From Tenacibaculum soleae (GTDB lineage Bacteria; Bacteroidota; Bacteroidia; Flavobacteriales; Flavobacteriaceae): a stretch of 64,000 bases of DNA. Within the stretch, counting starts at the first letter, position 1. Each line of letters starts with the position of its first letter. The translations under genes and the position numbers were made by a program. The stretch covers positions 248,001-312,000 of the forward strand of contig NZ_MAKX01000002.1 of the NCBI RefSeq assembly GCF_001693415.1, written 5' to 3'. The notes under the pieces were generated by a model that saw nothing but the letters and a program-made list of their open reading frames with translations, searched no databases and was not told where the DNA came from. This document shows positions 25,055 to 32,298 of this stretch, piece after piece.

Positions 25055-25918
25055 TTATGGCTGAATTACTTCTTCTTCAGCTAATAAACCAAAAAACTTA
25101 TCTAAGTTAGGTAAAATAACAATTTTAGTTCTTCTATTTCTAGCTCTATTTGCGCTTGTTTTATTATCTACTAACGGTAAAGATGAACCTCTACCTGAAG
25201 CGATTAATCTGTTAGGGTTAATTCCATATTTTTTTTCTAAAATACGAACTATTGATGTAGCTCTTTTTACACTTAAATCCCAATTATCCTGTATTACATC
25301 ATTATGAATCTTTCTTGAATCGGTGTGTCCTTCAATCATTACATCCATGCTTGGTTCTGATTTAATAATCTCTGCTAATTTTTTTAATGTTTTGTATGCC
25401 TTACTATTTACATTATAGCTAGCCGTTCTAAACAACATTTTATCTGAAATAGATATCATTACTACCGTTTTATCAATATTTACATCAATATCATCAGAGT
25501 TTTGTAATTCAGAAACATTAATTGATTTTTTTAACTTGTATGAAACTGCTAAATTCATAGAATCTTTTAATGTTTTTGCTTTTGCCAATTCAGCCGCATC
25601 TACATTTGCCAAAGTTTTACGCATTTTAACCTTCATCGAATTAGATATTACAGCCCCTTCAACCATATCTAATTTTACATCATTTTCTTTTTTAAGATTT
25701 GAATTTATTCCTTTTAAAGAGTTTATTTTACTGTTGTAATTATCTACTCTTTTTTCAATTTTAGCAAATTTAGCTTCTAGCTCTTCCTTTTCTAGTGTTC
25801 TTTTTTGAAGAGTACCTTTAGTGTTGGTATATCTTTGCTCTAACTCTACATATTTTTTTTTAGAAACACAAGATGTTGCAATAATTGCTATGGTTAATAA
25901 AAGGGATACTTTTTTCAT
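25055..25918 (-). CDS. OmpA family lipoprotein
   Basis: A 287-residue outer membrane lipoprotein. The lipobox ends at Cys17 (IIATSC). Residues about 25-75 form a coiled coil (EQRYTNTKGTLQKRTLEKEE region), followed by a linker and a C-terminal OmpA-like peptidoglycan-binding domain (about 150-275) with the signatures IEGHTDSRK and NRARNRRTKIVI. It tethers the outer membrane to the cell wall, as Pal does, but the long coiled coil sets it apart from Pal. A 10-nt sequence is repeated three times just upstream of its start. It is transcribed alone and ends at a shared terminator. Confidence 0.9.
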   Translation of the reverse strand: MKKVSLLLTIAIIATSCVSKKKYVELEQRYTNTKGTLQKRTLEKEELEAKFAKIEKRVDNYNSKINSLKGINSNLKKENDVKLDMVEGAVISNSMKVKMRKTLANVDAAELAKAKTLKDSMNLAVSYKLKKSINVSELQNSDDIDVNIDKTVVMISISDKMLFRTASYNVNSKAYKTLKKLAEIIKSEPSMDVMIEGHTDSRKIHNDVIQDNWDLSVKRATSIVRILEKKYGINPNRLIASGRGSSLPLVDNKTSANRARNRRTKIVILPNLDKFFGLLAEEEVIQP

Positions 25919-25920
25919 TA

Positions 25921-25950
25921 TTAATAGTTTTTAATAGTTTTTAATAGTTT
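25921..25950. repeat. Three tandem copies of a 10-nt repeat upstream of ompA
   Basis: TTAATAGTTT occurs three times in perfect head-to-tail order, ending 3 nt upstream of the OmpA start codon and so covering the leader and ribosome-binding region. Confidence 0.9.
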
Positions 25951-25996
25951 AAGTAATCTGAAACGTATTATTATCTTCTTTATTATAAATACCTTG

Positions 25997-26926
25997 TTAT
26001 TTTAAAAATATTTCTGCCATCATACAACGTGCACTTCCACCACCACAGGTTTCAATGGTTTCTAATGAGCTATGTAGTATTTTACAATGTTTTTCAATCG
26101 TTTTAATTTGCTGTACTGTTAATGAATTATATGCTGATGTACTCATCACTAAAAAAAATTCATTATTAACACTTCTTACTTGCAACATATTTCCTGCAAA
26201 TTGCTGTACTTGTTTTTCGGTAATAGCTATCACCTCTTTTTTATCAGACTTTAACTGCTTTACTAGTTCTTTTTTTTCTTTTTTATCATCTATCGCATCT
26301 AAACAAACAACTGCAAAAGTTTCAGCAACACTCATCATAACATTGGTATGATAAATTGCTTCTCGTTTTCCGTTAACCGTTTGGTTGGCGGTAAAAATTA
26401 CAGGCGTGTATTCAAAATCTTCACAAAACTCTATAAACAATTCTTCATCCGCCCTTGGCGACAAAGCACAATACGCCTTACTATTTACACGATCTAAAAT
26501 CATGCTCCCGGTTCCTTCTAAAAAAACGCCTTCATCTTCTGCTTCAGAATAATCAATTACATTTTTTATTTCAAAACCTTTTTCTTCTAAAATTTCTAAT
26601 ACATCTTCTCGTTTTTCTAAACGCCTGTTTTTTGCAAACATCGGATAAATAGCAACGTCTCCATTTTCGTGAAAAGAAATCCAGTTATTAGGAAATAACG
26701 CATCTGGTGTATCTGGTGTTTTAGTATCTTCAACAACAATAACATCAACTTTCATTGCTCTTAACTTAAGTACAAAAGCATCAAATTCTTGTTGCGCTTT
26801 TGCATTAATTGTTGCCGGTAACATACCTGCTAATTCTTTTTGATAATAATTATTTACCGCCGTTTGCTCGTTCATTCTAAAACTAGCCGGACGCACCATT
26901 AAAATAGTATTAGTAGTTTGTTGCAT
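25997..26926 (-). CDS. ctlX: Citrulline utilisation hydrolase CtlX-type (amidinotransferase fold)
   Basis: A 309-residue protein of the guanidino-group modifying (pentein) superfamily. Family features are DALFPNNWISFHENG (Asp/Asn substrate contacts, about residues 71-85), ALSPRADEEL, a His in IYHTNVMMSV and the catalytic Cys294 in ETCGGGSARC at the C terminus. CtlX proteins are common in Bacteroidota and are associated with citrulline use; the reaction is assumed to be hydrolysis of the ureido or guanidino group. It begins 15 nt after the flavoprotein monooxygenase gene, so the two are probably one transcript. Confidence 0.85.
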   Translation of the reverse strand: MQQTTNTILMVRPASFRMNEQTAVNNYYQKELAGMLPATINAKAQQEFDAFVLKLRAMKVDVIVVEDTKTPDTPDALFPNNWISFHENGDVAIYPMFAKNRRLEKREDVLEILEEKGFEIKNVIDYSEAEDEGVFLEGTGSMILDRVNSKAYCALSPRADEELFIEFCEDFEYTPVIFTANQTVNGKREAIYHTNVMMSVAETFAVVCLDAIDDKKEKKELVKQLKSDKKEVIAITEKQVQQFAGNMLQVRSVNNEFFLVMSTSAYNSLTVQQIKTIEKHCKILHSSLETIETCGGGSARCMMAEIFLK

Positions 26927-26941
26927 GCTTAAATGTATTTA

Positions 26942-27985
26942 TTAATTTCTTTTACTTATAATATCTGCTAGGTAGCTTGCATCTTTTGAAACTCCACCCA
27001 AAGTTGCTGATCCTCTTGTAAACATCCAAGGTAAACCTATAAAGTATAAACCTTCTATATTACTTACACCTCTGTAATTTTTTGGATAGTTATCTTCATC
27101 TAGTTCTAAACCTTCAATCCATTTAAAGTTCGGGCGATACCCTGTTGCCCAAACAATATTTTTTATAGATGTTATAGTGTCTTTTTCAAAAATGATTTCA
27201 TCATCTAAAGCATCTTTTGTTCTACCTACAGATATTACATTTTTTCTCGATAAAATTTCTTTTACATCGGTACCAATAACGGGTTGTACTGATGAGTTAA
27301 TTCGTTTACCAATCCAACTATATTTACTATAACTTAAAAAACCGATTAAGGTAAACCACCACCAAAGCGTTTTACCTAAAAACTGTTGTGGTAATGATTT
27401 TACATTGGTATTTCCTGAAAAATATACTGTTCTGTTTTTATCTTTTGAAATTTCATCTAAAATTTGATATCCAGAATCACCCGCTCCAACAACTAAAGCA
27501 TCTCCTTTTTGTAATTGATCTATATTTTTATAGTAATTACTATGCATTTGAAATACACTTTCAGATATTTTAGTATTACAAGGAGGTGTGTATGGAATAT
27601 GAAAAGGCCCTGTTGCTACAATTACATTCTTTGTTTCAATTTCACCTTCGTTATAAGTTACATAAAATGTATTTTTACTTTTACGTACCGAAGTTACTAA
27701 AGTATTTAACTGTACAGGAATATCAAATTTTTGCACATATGATTTAAAATAATCACTAACCTCAAATTTTGTTGGATAATGTCCTTTGGGTGCATTAAAT
27801 TTCATTCCTGGTAAATGATTATATTCCGTTGGTGTAAATAATTTTAAAGAATTCCATCTATTTAACCAAGAAGCACCTATTTCTTTTTCTCCATCAATTA
27901 TCAAAAATTTCTTATTCATTTTTTTTAAATGATACCCCATTGATAATCCGGCTTGAGCGCCTCCAACAATTACATAATCTAACAT
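26942..27985 (-). CDS. Flavin-containing monooxygenase-like FAD/NAD(P) oxidoreductase
   Basis: A 347-residue cytoplasmic flavoprotein. The N-terminal Rossmann motif VIVGGAQAGLSMGYH (GGAQAG at 8-13) binds FAD, WLNRWNSLKLFTP matches the family's post-FAD segment, and a second dinucleotide site VVGAGDSGYQ (about 160-169) binds NADPH. ATGYRPN is the conserved ATGxxxN motif. Relatives include trk-type potassium-transport and indole-pyruvate monooxygenase annotations; the substrate is not assignable. A longer frame starts at a TTG at 28012, but a TACCTTTG promoter element overlaps that codon (28011-28018), so the ATG at 27985 is used. ctlX follows after 15 nt. Confidence 0.82.
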   Translation of the reverse strand: MLDYVIVGGAQAGLSMGYHLKKMNKKFLIIDGEKEIGASWLNRWNSLKLFTPTEYNHLPGMKFNAPKGHYPTKFEVSDYFKSYVQKFDIPVQLNTLVTSVRKSKNTFYVTYNEGEIETKNVIVATGPFHIPYTPPCNTKISESVFQMHSNYYKNIDQLQKGDALVVGAGDSGYQILDEISKDKNRTVYFSGNTNVKSLPQQFLGKTLWWWFTLIGFLSYSKYSWIGKRINSSVQPVIGTDVKEILSRKNVISVGRTKDALDDEIIFEKDTITSIKNIVWATGYRPNFKWIEGLELDEDNYPKNYRGVSNIEGLYFIGLPWMFTRGSATLGGVSKDASYLADIISKRN

Positions 27986-28010
27986 CAATCTTATTTTATA
28001 TTTACCCTTC

Positions 28011-28018
28011 AAAGGTAT
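28011..28018 (-). promoter_or_regulatory. -7 promoter element of the monooxygenase-ctlX operon
   Basis: TACCTTTG on the minus strand (complement CAAAGGTA) matches TAnnTTTG, 25 nt upstream of the ATG at 27985. Confidence 0.6.
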
Positions 28019-28075
28019 AAACTAAATAACAGCTATGAGTTATTTTTAAAGATAATTATAACGTAAAAAGAAACC

Positions 28076-28108
28076 ATAAAAAAACTCGAAAGATGAACTT
28101 TCGAGTTT
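28076..28108 (-). terminator. Terminator after the S1/P1 nuclease gene
   Basis: An 11-bp stem AAACTCGAAAG/CTTTCGAGTTT (28082-28092 with 28098-28108), 5-nt loop, then six T on the minus strand; 26 nt beyond the stop codon. Confidence 0.85.
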
Positions 28109-28134
28109 CGTTTATTTTTAATAAAAGTTACTTT

Positions 28135-28923
28135 TTAACAAAAAATATCGTTTAATAATTTAGCTAAACGCAAACCTCCTTTTTGTAATTGCTCTCTAAC
28201 AATAGGAAAATAATCATACGAATAACGATAACGTAATTTATCCCCTGATTTTGCTGAAGCATATACTTTTTTGGTTAATTCATGCGTATCATGTACCCAA
28301 TCAATTACGGTTCCGCTTTGTAGCACTTTAATTTGCTGTTTTGATAATTTTTTAGCATTACTTGCTAACTCTAGGTAACTCATTTTCCAGCCACCAATCA
28401 TATCCTCATCCCAAACTCTGTGTAAATTTGTTCCTTTTCCGTGCCATTGTACCTGAACTGTGTTTCCTCCTTTATCTTCCTTTCGTCCAATATGCATTGG
28501 TTGGTGTAAATCTCCTATTAAATGCACCAACATTTTTAAATGAAAACGCTTACCTTCTAGTGAACTATTTTTATCCTTTAAAACTTTAACACACTCTTTA
28601 ATTCCGGTAACCAAATCTCCTTTCGGATTTTTTACTGAAGCTTCATACTTCGTATCAAAAGGCATGTTTACATAATGCCAAGTAGAAAATTTACCATATT
28701 TTTTTCTGTCAGACTTTATTTCATCAGCAAAGGTAGATACAAAGGCTAGGCTTTCACCTTGTAATAATTTATCAATTTTATTTTTAACACTTTTTTTCAA
28801 ATAACCCTCTGCAATTTTACCCGTTGCTCTATGACCTGTTTGCCCCCAAAAATCATCAGCATTTGCTGTAACTGAAATACTTATTAACAAAGCAAAAAAC
28901 AATAATAATACCTTAGTTTTCAT
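28135..28923 (-). CDS. S1/P1 family nuclease, exported
   Basis: A 262-residue zinc nuclease. The signal peptide ends near A22 (SVTANA), and the mature protein begins close to Trp26 and His31 in FWGQTGHRATGKIAE; the N-terminal Trp and His ligands are the hallmark of S1/P1 enzymes. Further zinc ligands are in VHLIGDLHQPMHIG and in LHRVWDEDMI. The family degrades single-stranded DNA and RNA and removes 3'-phosphates, here in the periplasm or outside, giving nucleotides and phosphate. Length matches the family. It is monocistronic with a terminator downstream. Confidence 0.9.
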   Translation of the reverse strand: MKTKVLLLFFALLISISVTANADDFWGQTGHRATGKIAEGYLKKSVKNKIDKLLQGESLAFVSTFADEIKSDRKKYGKFSTWHYVNMPFDTKYEASVKNPKGDLVTGIKECVKVLKDKNSSLEGKRFHLKMLVHLIGDLHQPMHIGRKEDKGGNTVQVQWHGKGTNLHRVWDEDMIGGWKMSYLELASNAKKLSKQQIKVLQSGTVIDWVHDTHELTKKVYASAKSGDKLRYRYSYDYFPIVREQLQKGGLRLAKLLNDIFC

Positions 28924-28974
28924 AAATAAATTCTTATTAATTTTTTGCTAAAATATAAAATATTTACTCAAAAA

Positions 28975-29007
28975 TTTGGATTTAACAAAGAAATAACTAT
29001 ATCTTTA
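28975..29007 (+). promoter_or_regulatory. Probable promoter of the SPFH operon
   Basis: TTTG at 28975-28978, a 21-nt spacer and TATCTTTA at 29000-29007 (one base from TAnnTTTG), ending 35 nt before the ATG of the SPFH gene. Confidence 0.5.
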
Positions 29008-29042
29008 TGATATCATTTTAACATCACTTTAAATAAAAAAAT

Positions 29043-29903
29043 ATGAAAACAGAAAAAATAATAAAACCTGCAAACGGTTATCTAATGTTATTAATAGCGT
29101 TAACACTTTTCTTTGGTAGTATAATTATGAGTATTATAAATGAAACTCCTGCTTATCTTCCTCTTACACTTATCGGTTTTATTGGTTTATTTGGTTTTAT
29201 TTTAGTCAACCCAAACACGTCTAAAGTAATTTTACTGTTTGGTAAATATGTTGGAACTATAAAAGACAATGGTTTATACTGGGCAAACCCATTATATAAA
29301 AAGAAAACAATATCATTAAGAGCAAGTAATTTTGATAGCGAACGTTTAAAAGTAAATGATAAGCTAGGTAATCCTGTAATGATTTCTACCATTTTAGTTT
29401 GGCGAGTTACCGAAACTTACAAAGCTGCTTTTGATGTTGATAATTACGAAAATTTTGTTCGTGTACAAACAGATGCTGCAGTACGTAAACTAGCAAGTAT
29501 GTACCCATACGACAACTTTGCTGATGAAGGTCATGAAGAAGATATTACACTTCGCTCTAGCGTTAATGAAGTTTCTGAGGCATTAGAAAAAGAACTGGAA
29601 GAGCGTTTAGCTATTGCCGGAATTGAAGTTTTAGAAGCTCGAATTGGGTATTTAGCGTACGCACAAGAAATTGCAAGCGCCATGTTAAAACGTCAACAAG
29701 CTACGGCTATTGTTGCTGCACGTCATAAAATTGTGCAAGGGGCTGTAGAAATGGTTGAAATGGCTTTAGAAGAATTAAATAAAAAGGAAATTGTTGAGCT
29801 TGACGAAGAACGAAAAGCTGCAATGGTTAGTAATTTATTAGTTATTTTATGTGGCGATAAAGAAGCTTCTCCTGTAGTAAACACTGGAACTTTAAGTCAT
29901 TAA
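29043..29903 (+). CDS. SPFH/band-7 domain protein
   Basis: A 286-residue protein with two N-terminal membrane helices (about 13-33 and 37-55), then an SPFH domain (about 60-230: VILLFGKYVGTIKDNGLYW, ILVWRVTETYKAAFDVDNY, and RKLASMYPYDNF) and a C-terminal helical, Ala/Glu-rich stretch that would drive oligomerisation (KRQQATAIVAARHKIVQGA). SPFH proteins form large membrane rings and microdomains and often protect or regulate membrane proteins. It begins a six-gene plus-strand run with very tight spacing (2 nt to the next gene), ending with an Arc-type DNA-binding protein. Confidence 0.88.
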   Translation: MKTEKIIKPANGYLMLLIALTLFFGSIIMSIINETPAYLPLTLIGFIGLFGFILVNPNTSKVILLFGKYVGTIKDNGLYWANPLYKKKTISLRASNFDSERLKVNDKLGNPVMISTILVWRVTETYKAAFDVDNYENFVRVQTDAAVRKLASMYPYDNFADEGHEEDITLRSSVNEVSEALEKELEERLAIAGIEVLEARIGYLAYAQEIASAMLKRQQATAIVAARHKIVQGAVEMVEMALEELNKKEIVELDEERKAAMVSNLLVILCGDKEASPVVNTGTLSH

Positions 29904-29905
29904 AT

Positions 29906-30367
29906 ATGAAAAAATTTCATCTTTTAGAAGGGAAAATTTCAATAGATAATACTCATATAAAAACAGATAAAAACACTATTTGGAATAAGATAAAAGGGAT
30001 GGTTTTTTCAATAGTTGGTGTATTTTATTTATATGATAGAATTACTCTTAAATTAGAAAAAGAACATTCGCTCGGCCATTTAATTTTCACATGTGTTGTT
30101 TATGGTATTTTAACCTTATTGGTTTTGTTTTTAATATACTTTAGTTGGTTTAAAACTGTTTGGTCTAATAAAATAAAAATTGAAAATCTTTCTAAACTTA
30201 CTATAAGTCTAGATGAAGATTCTCCAAGGAATATAGATTTTGAATTAAAAGGAAAATTTAGCACAATAGCTATAACTTTTAGACAAACTGAAGATGATTA
30301 TAAACAGTTTATAGAATATTTAAAAAAACGTAATAGTAGATTTATTATAAGAGATGAAAGAATATAA
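29906..30367 (+). CDS. Two-helix membrane protein of unknown function, SPFH operon
   Basis: A 153-residue protein with two membrane helices (about 32-48 and 61-84) and flanking soluble strands; the C-terminal part (KIKIENLSKLTISLDEDSP and ITFRQTEDDYKQFIEYLKK) could be a small PH-like domain. I do not recognise a family. It starts 2 nt after the SPFH stop and its last 14 nt overlap the start of the DUF4177-like gene, which indicates a coupled operon and a joint role at the membrane with the SPFH protein (inference). Confidence 0.65.
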   Translation: MKKFHLLEGKISIDNTHIKTDKNTIWNKIKGMVFSIVGVFYLYDRITLKLEKEHSLGHLIFTCVVYGILTLLVLFLIYFSWFKTVWSNKIKIENLSKLTISLDEDSPRNIDFELKGKFSTIAITFRQTEDDYKQFIEYLKKRNSRFIIRDERI

Positions 30368-30518
30368 AATAATTAAACAAGATTTTAGTTGGAGTAATTC
30401 TCTACAAAAATTTGAAGACAGTCTAAATAATTATGCTAAACAAGGCTGGAGAGTTATTAATGTTTTTGAAAGAAACAGTGTACTTATGGCTGTATTAGAA
30501 AAAGACAAAAACCGTTAA
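30354..30518 (+). CDS. DUF4177-like small protein
   Basis: A 54-residue protein, below the usual size cut-off. It starts with ATG at 30354, inside the end of the preceding gene (14-nt overlap), and ends with TAA at 30516-30518, 3 nt before the next start. The pattern EYKIIK, then a helix FEDSLNNYAKQGWRVINV, then a hydrophobic strand VLMAVLEK fits the DUF4177 fold, in which the GWRV/GWEL motif ends the helix. Function is unknown. The overlaps on both sides make it very unlikely to be a chance frame. Confidence 0.8.
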   Translation: MKEYKIIKQDFSWSNSLQKFEDSLNNYAKQGWRVINVFERNSVLMAVLEKDKNR

Positions 30519-30521
30519 AAA

Positions 30522-31025
30522 ATGAAAGTTTTTAAAGAGGAACAACGTTTTTCACAAACTTGGCTAATATTAATTATCATTTTATGTACTATAACTCCTT
30601 TTTTAATTGGTGTTTATGGTATTTATCAACAGATAATTAATAAGACTCCTTTCGGAGACAAGCCAATGTCTGACTCTGGTTTAATTTTATTTACAATTAG
30701 CATGTTATTAGTTTCTTTATTAATTTTTATTTTTAAACTAAAAACACGTATTGATGAAATCGGAATTCATTATCAATTTTTTCCGTTTCATTTAAAAGAT
30801 AAAACTACTTATTGGTCTGACATTAATAAAATTTATATTAGAACTTACAATCCTATTGGTGAATTCGGAGGTTGGGGAATCAAGAATGGTTCTTATACAA
30901 TTTCTGGTAACATAGGTATTCAACTTGATTTAAAAGATGGGAAAAAAGTTTTAATTGGTACCAAAAAAGAAAACGAGGTCAAACAAGTGTTAGTTAATTA
31001 CAATACAAAAATAAAAACATCATGA
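30522..31025 (+). CDS. Membrane protein with PH-like C-terminal domain, unknown function
   Basis: A 167-residue protein with two membrane helices (about 12-34 and 51-72) followed by a soluble beta-rich region (IDEIGIHYQFFPFH, TYWSDINKIYIRTYNPIGE, GIQLDLKDGKKVLIGTK). This layout, two helices then a beta-sheet ending in TKKENEV, resembles bacterial PH-domain membrane proteins. No catalytic residues stand out. It starts 3 nt after the DUF4177-like gene and overlaps the hydrolase gene by 4 nt (ATGA), so it belongs to the SPFH operon. Confidence 0.65.
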   Translation: MKVFKEEQRFSQTWLILIIILCTITPFLIGVYGIYQQIINKTPFGDKPMSDSGLILFTISMLLVSLLIFIFKLKTRIDEIGIHYQFFPFHLKDKTTYWSDINKIYIRTYNPIGEFGGWGIKNGSYTISGNIGIQLDLKDGKKVLIGTKKENEVKQVLVNYNTKIKTS

Positions 31026-31930
31026 TACGATTTACAACCTATCTTTTTATCTATATCTTAACCATTGCTTTTTCATTTTCGCAGGTTACAAATGAAGAAG
31101 TTATAGTAAAAAACGACGGAATTCAATTACCTGGAACCTTATCGTTTACTAAAGAAAAAACACCTTTAATCATATGGATTCACGGTTCTGGCGGTGTTGA
31201 TAGAAATGGAAACCAACCACAATATATTAAACAATTTAGAGAAGCTGTAAATAAACAAAACATAGCCTTTTTTAGTTACGATAAAAGAACTGCTAATAAA
31301 AACAATATTATTTTTTTAAAACAAGGAGTTTTATTTAACGATTTTGTGTTAGATGCAAAAAAAGTAGTCAATCACTTTAAAAATGACAAACGTTTTACAA
31401 AAATCATTTTAGTTGGTCATAGTCAAGGTTCATTAGTAGCAATGTTAGCTTTAAAAGATGTGGAAAAATACATTTCTATTGCTGGTACTGGTGAAACCAT
31501 TGATAAAACATTAATTAAACAGGTTACAAAACAAAACGAATATTTTGGAAAATTGACTGAAAAATATTTAAAAGAGCTAAAAGAAACTGGACAAATAAAA
31601 AATATTGACCTTAATTTAAGGTCTTTGTTTGCGCCACAAAACCAACCCTTTTTAAGTTCTTGGATCGCTCTAAATCCTTTAAAAGAAATCAAAAAAGTAA
31701 AAATACCAACCTTAATTATTAACGGTAATAAAGACTTACAAGTACAAGTAACAGATGCCGAAAACCTTAAAAAATCAAAACCAAATGCTTCTTTAGTAAT
31801 TATTGATAATATGAATCATGTTTTAAAAGATATTCAAAAAGAAGAAGATAACATAAAATCGTATTATTCGGCAGATTTTCCTTTATCAGAAAAATTAATC
31901 GAAACTGTAGTTTCATTTGTAAAAAAATAA
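31022..31930 (+). CDS. Exported alpha/beta hydrolase
   Basis: A 302-residue protein with an N-terminal signal peptide (residues 1-20, ending AFSFSQ). The alpha/beta hydrolase core shows the oxyanion segment WIHGSGGVDRNG, the nucleophile elbow GHSQGS (Ser near 139), the acid in LIINGNKDLQVQV and the catalytic His in DNMNHVL. The order and spacing are complete, so it should be an active serine hydrolase, probably an esterase or peptidase; the substrate is unknown. It is translationally coupled by a 4-nt overlap to the gene before it, and the Arc-type gene follows after 2 nt. Confidence 0.85.
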   Translation: MIRFTTYLFIYILTIAFSFSQVTNEEVIVKNDGIQLPGTLSFTKEKTPLIIWIHGSGGVDRNGNQPQYIKQFREAVNKQNIAFFSYDKRTANKNNIIFLKQGVLFNDFVLDAKKVVNHFKNDKRFTKIILVGHSQGSLVAMLALKDVEKYISIAGTGETIDKTLIKQVTKQNEYFGKLTEKYLKELKETGQIKNIDLNLRSLFAPQNQPFLSSWIALNPLKEIKKVKIPTLIINGNKDLQVQVTDAENLKKSKPNASLVIIDNMNHVLKDIQKEEDNIKSYYSADFPLSEKLIETVVSFVKK

Positions 31931-31932
31931 CC

Positions 31933-32097
31933 ATGGCTAAGAAAAAAGCGTTTGCACTTCGTATCAATGAAGATATGATTAAAGCTATTGAAAAATGGGC
32001 TGCTGATGAATTTCGTTCAACCAACGGACAAATTGAATGGATGCTGATGCAAACACTAAAAGAAGCTAAACGCGAACCTAAAAAGAAAGAAGAATAA
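31933..32097 (+). CDS. Arc family ribbon-helix-helix DNA-binding protein
   Basis: A 54-residue protein too short for common ORF limits, ATG at 31933 and TAA at 32095-32097. The sequence KKKAFALRINEDMIKAIEKW is the strand and first helix of a ribbon-helix-helix domain, and DEFRSTNGQIEWMLMQTL is the second helix, the same pattern as Arc and MetJ-like repressors. A basic and acidic tail ends it. It is the last gene of the SPFH operon, 2 nt after the hydrolase, so it may regulate the operon or link it to DNA. No nearby operator was identified. Confidence 0.88.
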   Translation: MAKKKAFALRINEDMIKAIEKWAADEFRSTNGQIEWMLMQTLKEAKREPKKKEE

Positions 32098-32138
32098 AAT
32101 TAATAAACATCCGCTTTAATCTATAACAAGATACCAGA

Positions 32139-32170
32139 ACGTCATTCTTAATTTATTTCAGAATCACACC
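32139..32170. repeat. Dispersed intergenic repeat remnant
   Basis: ACGTCATTCTTAATTTATTT followed by CAGAATCACACC resembles, from memory, a short palindromic element scattered between genes in many flavobacterial genomes (GTCATTCTGAA...TTCAGAATC). The ATTCT/AGAAT arms remain. It lies in the gap between the Arc gene and the Asp-box gene. Confidence 0.45.
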
Positions 32171-32228
32171 TTAATAATTAGTCAAAACTTATGATAATCT
32201 GAAAGAAATAATTTCTTAATAATATGTT

Positions 32229-32265
32229 AAAACCATTCAATGAATTATTGAGTGGTTTTCTATTT
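32229..32265 (+). terminator. Terminator of the SPFH operon
   Basis: A 13-bp stem AAAACCATTCAAT/ATTGAGTGGTTTT with one G-T pair (32229-32241 with 32247-32259), 5-nt loop, then a T-rich run. It lies inside the upstream extension of the next reading frame and so argues for that gene's start at 32299. Confidence 0.75.
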
Positions 32266-32298
32266 TGTAACTTGTTCTGCAAAAACAAATCAACTATA

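Noticed and set aside
32224..32298. 25-codon upstream extension of the Asp-box protein
   Set aside because: It includes a terminator hairpin for the preceding operon, and the downstream ATG begins a standard signal peptide.
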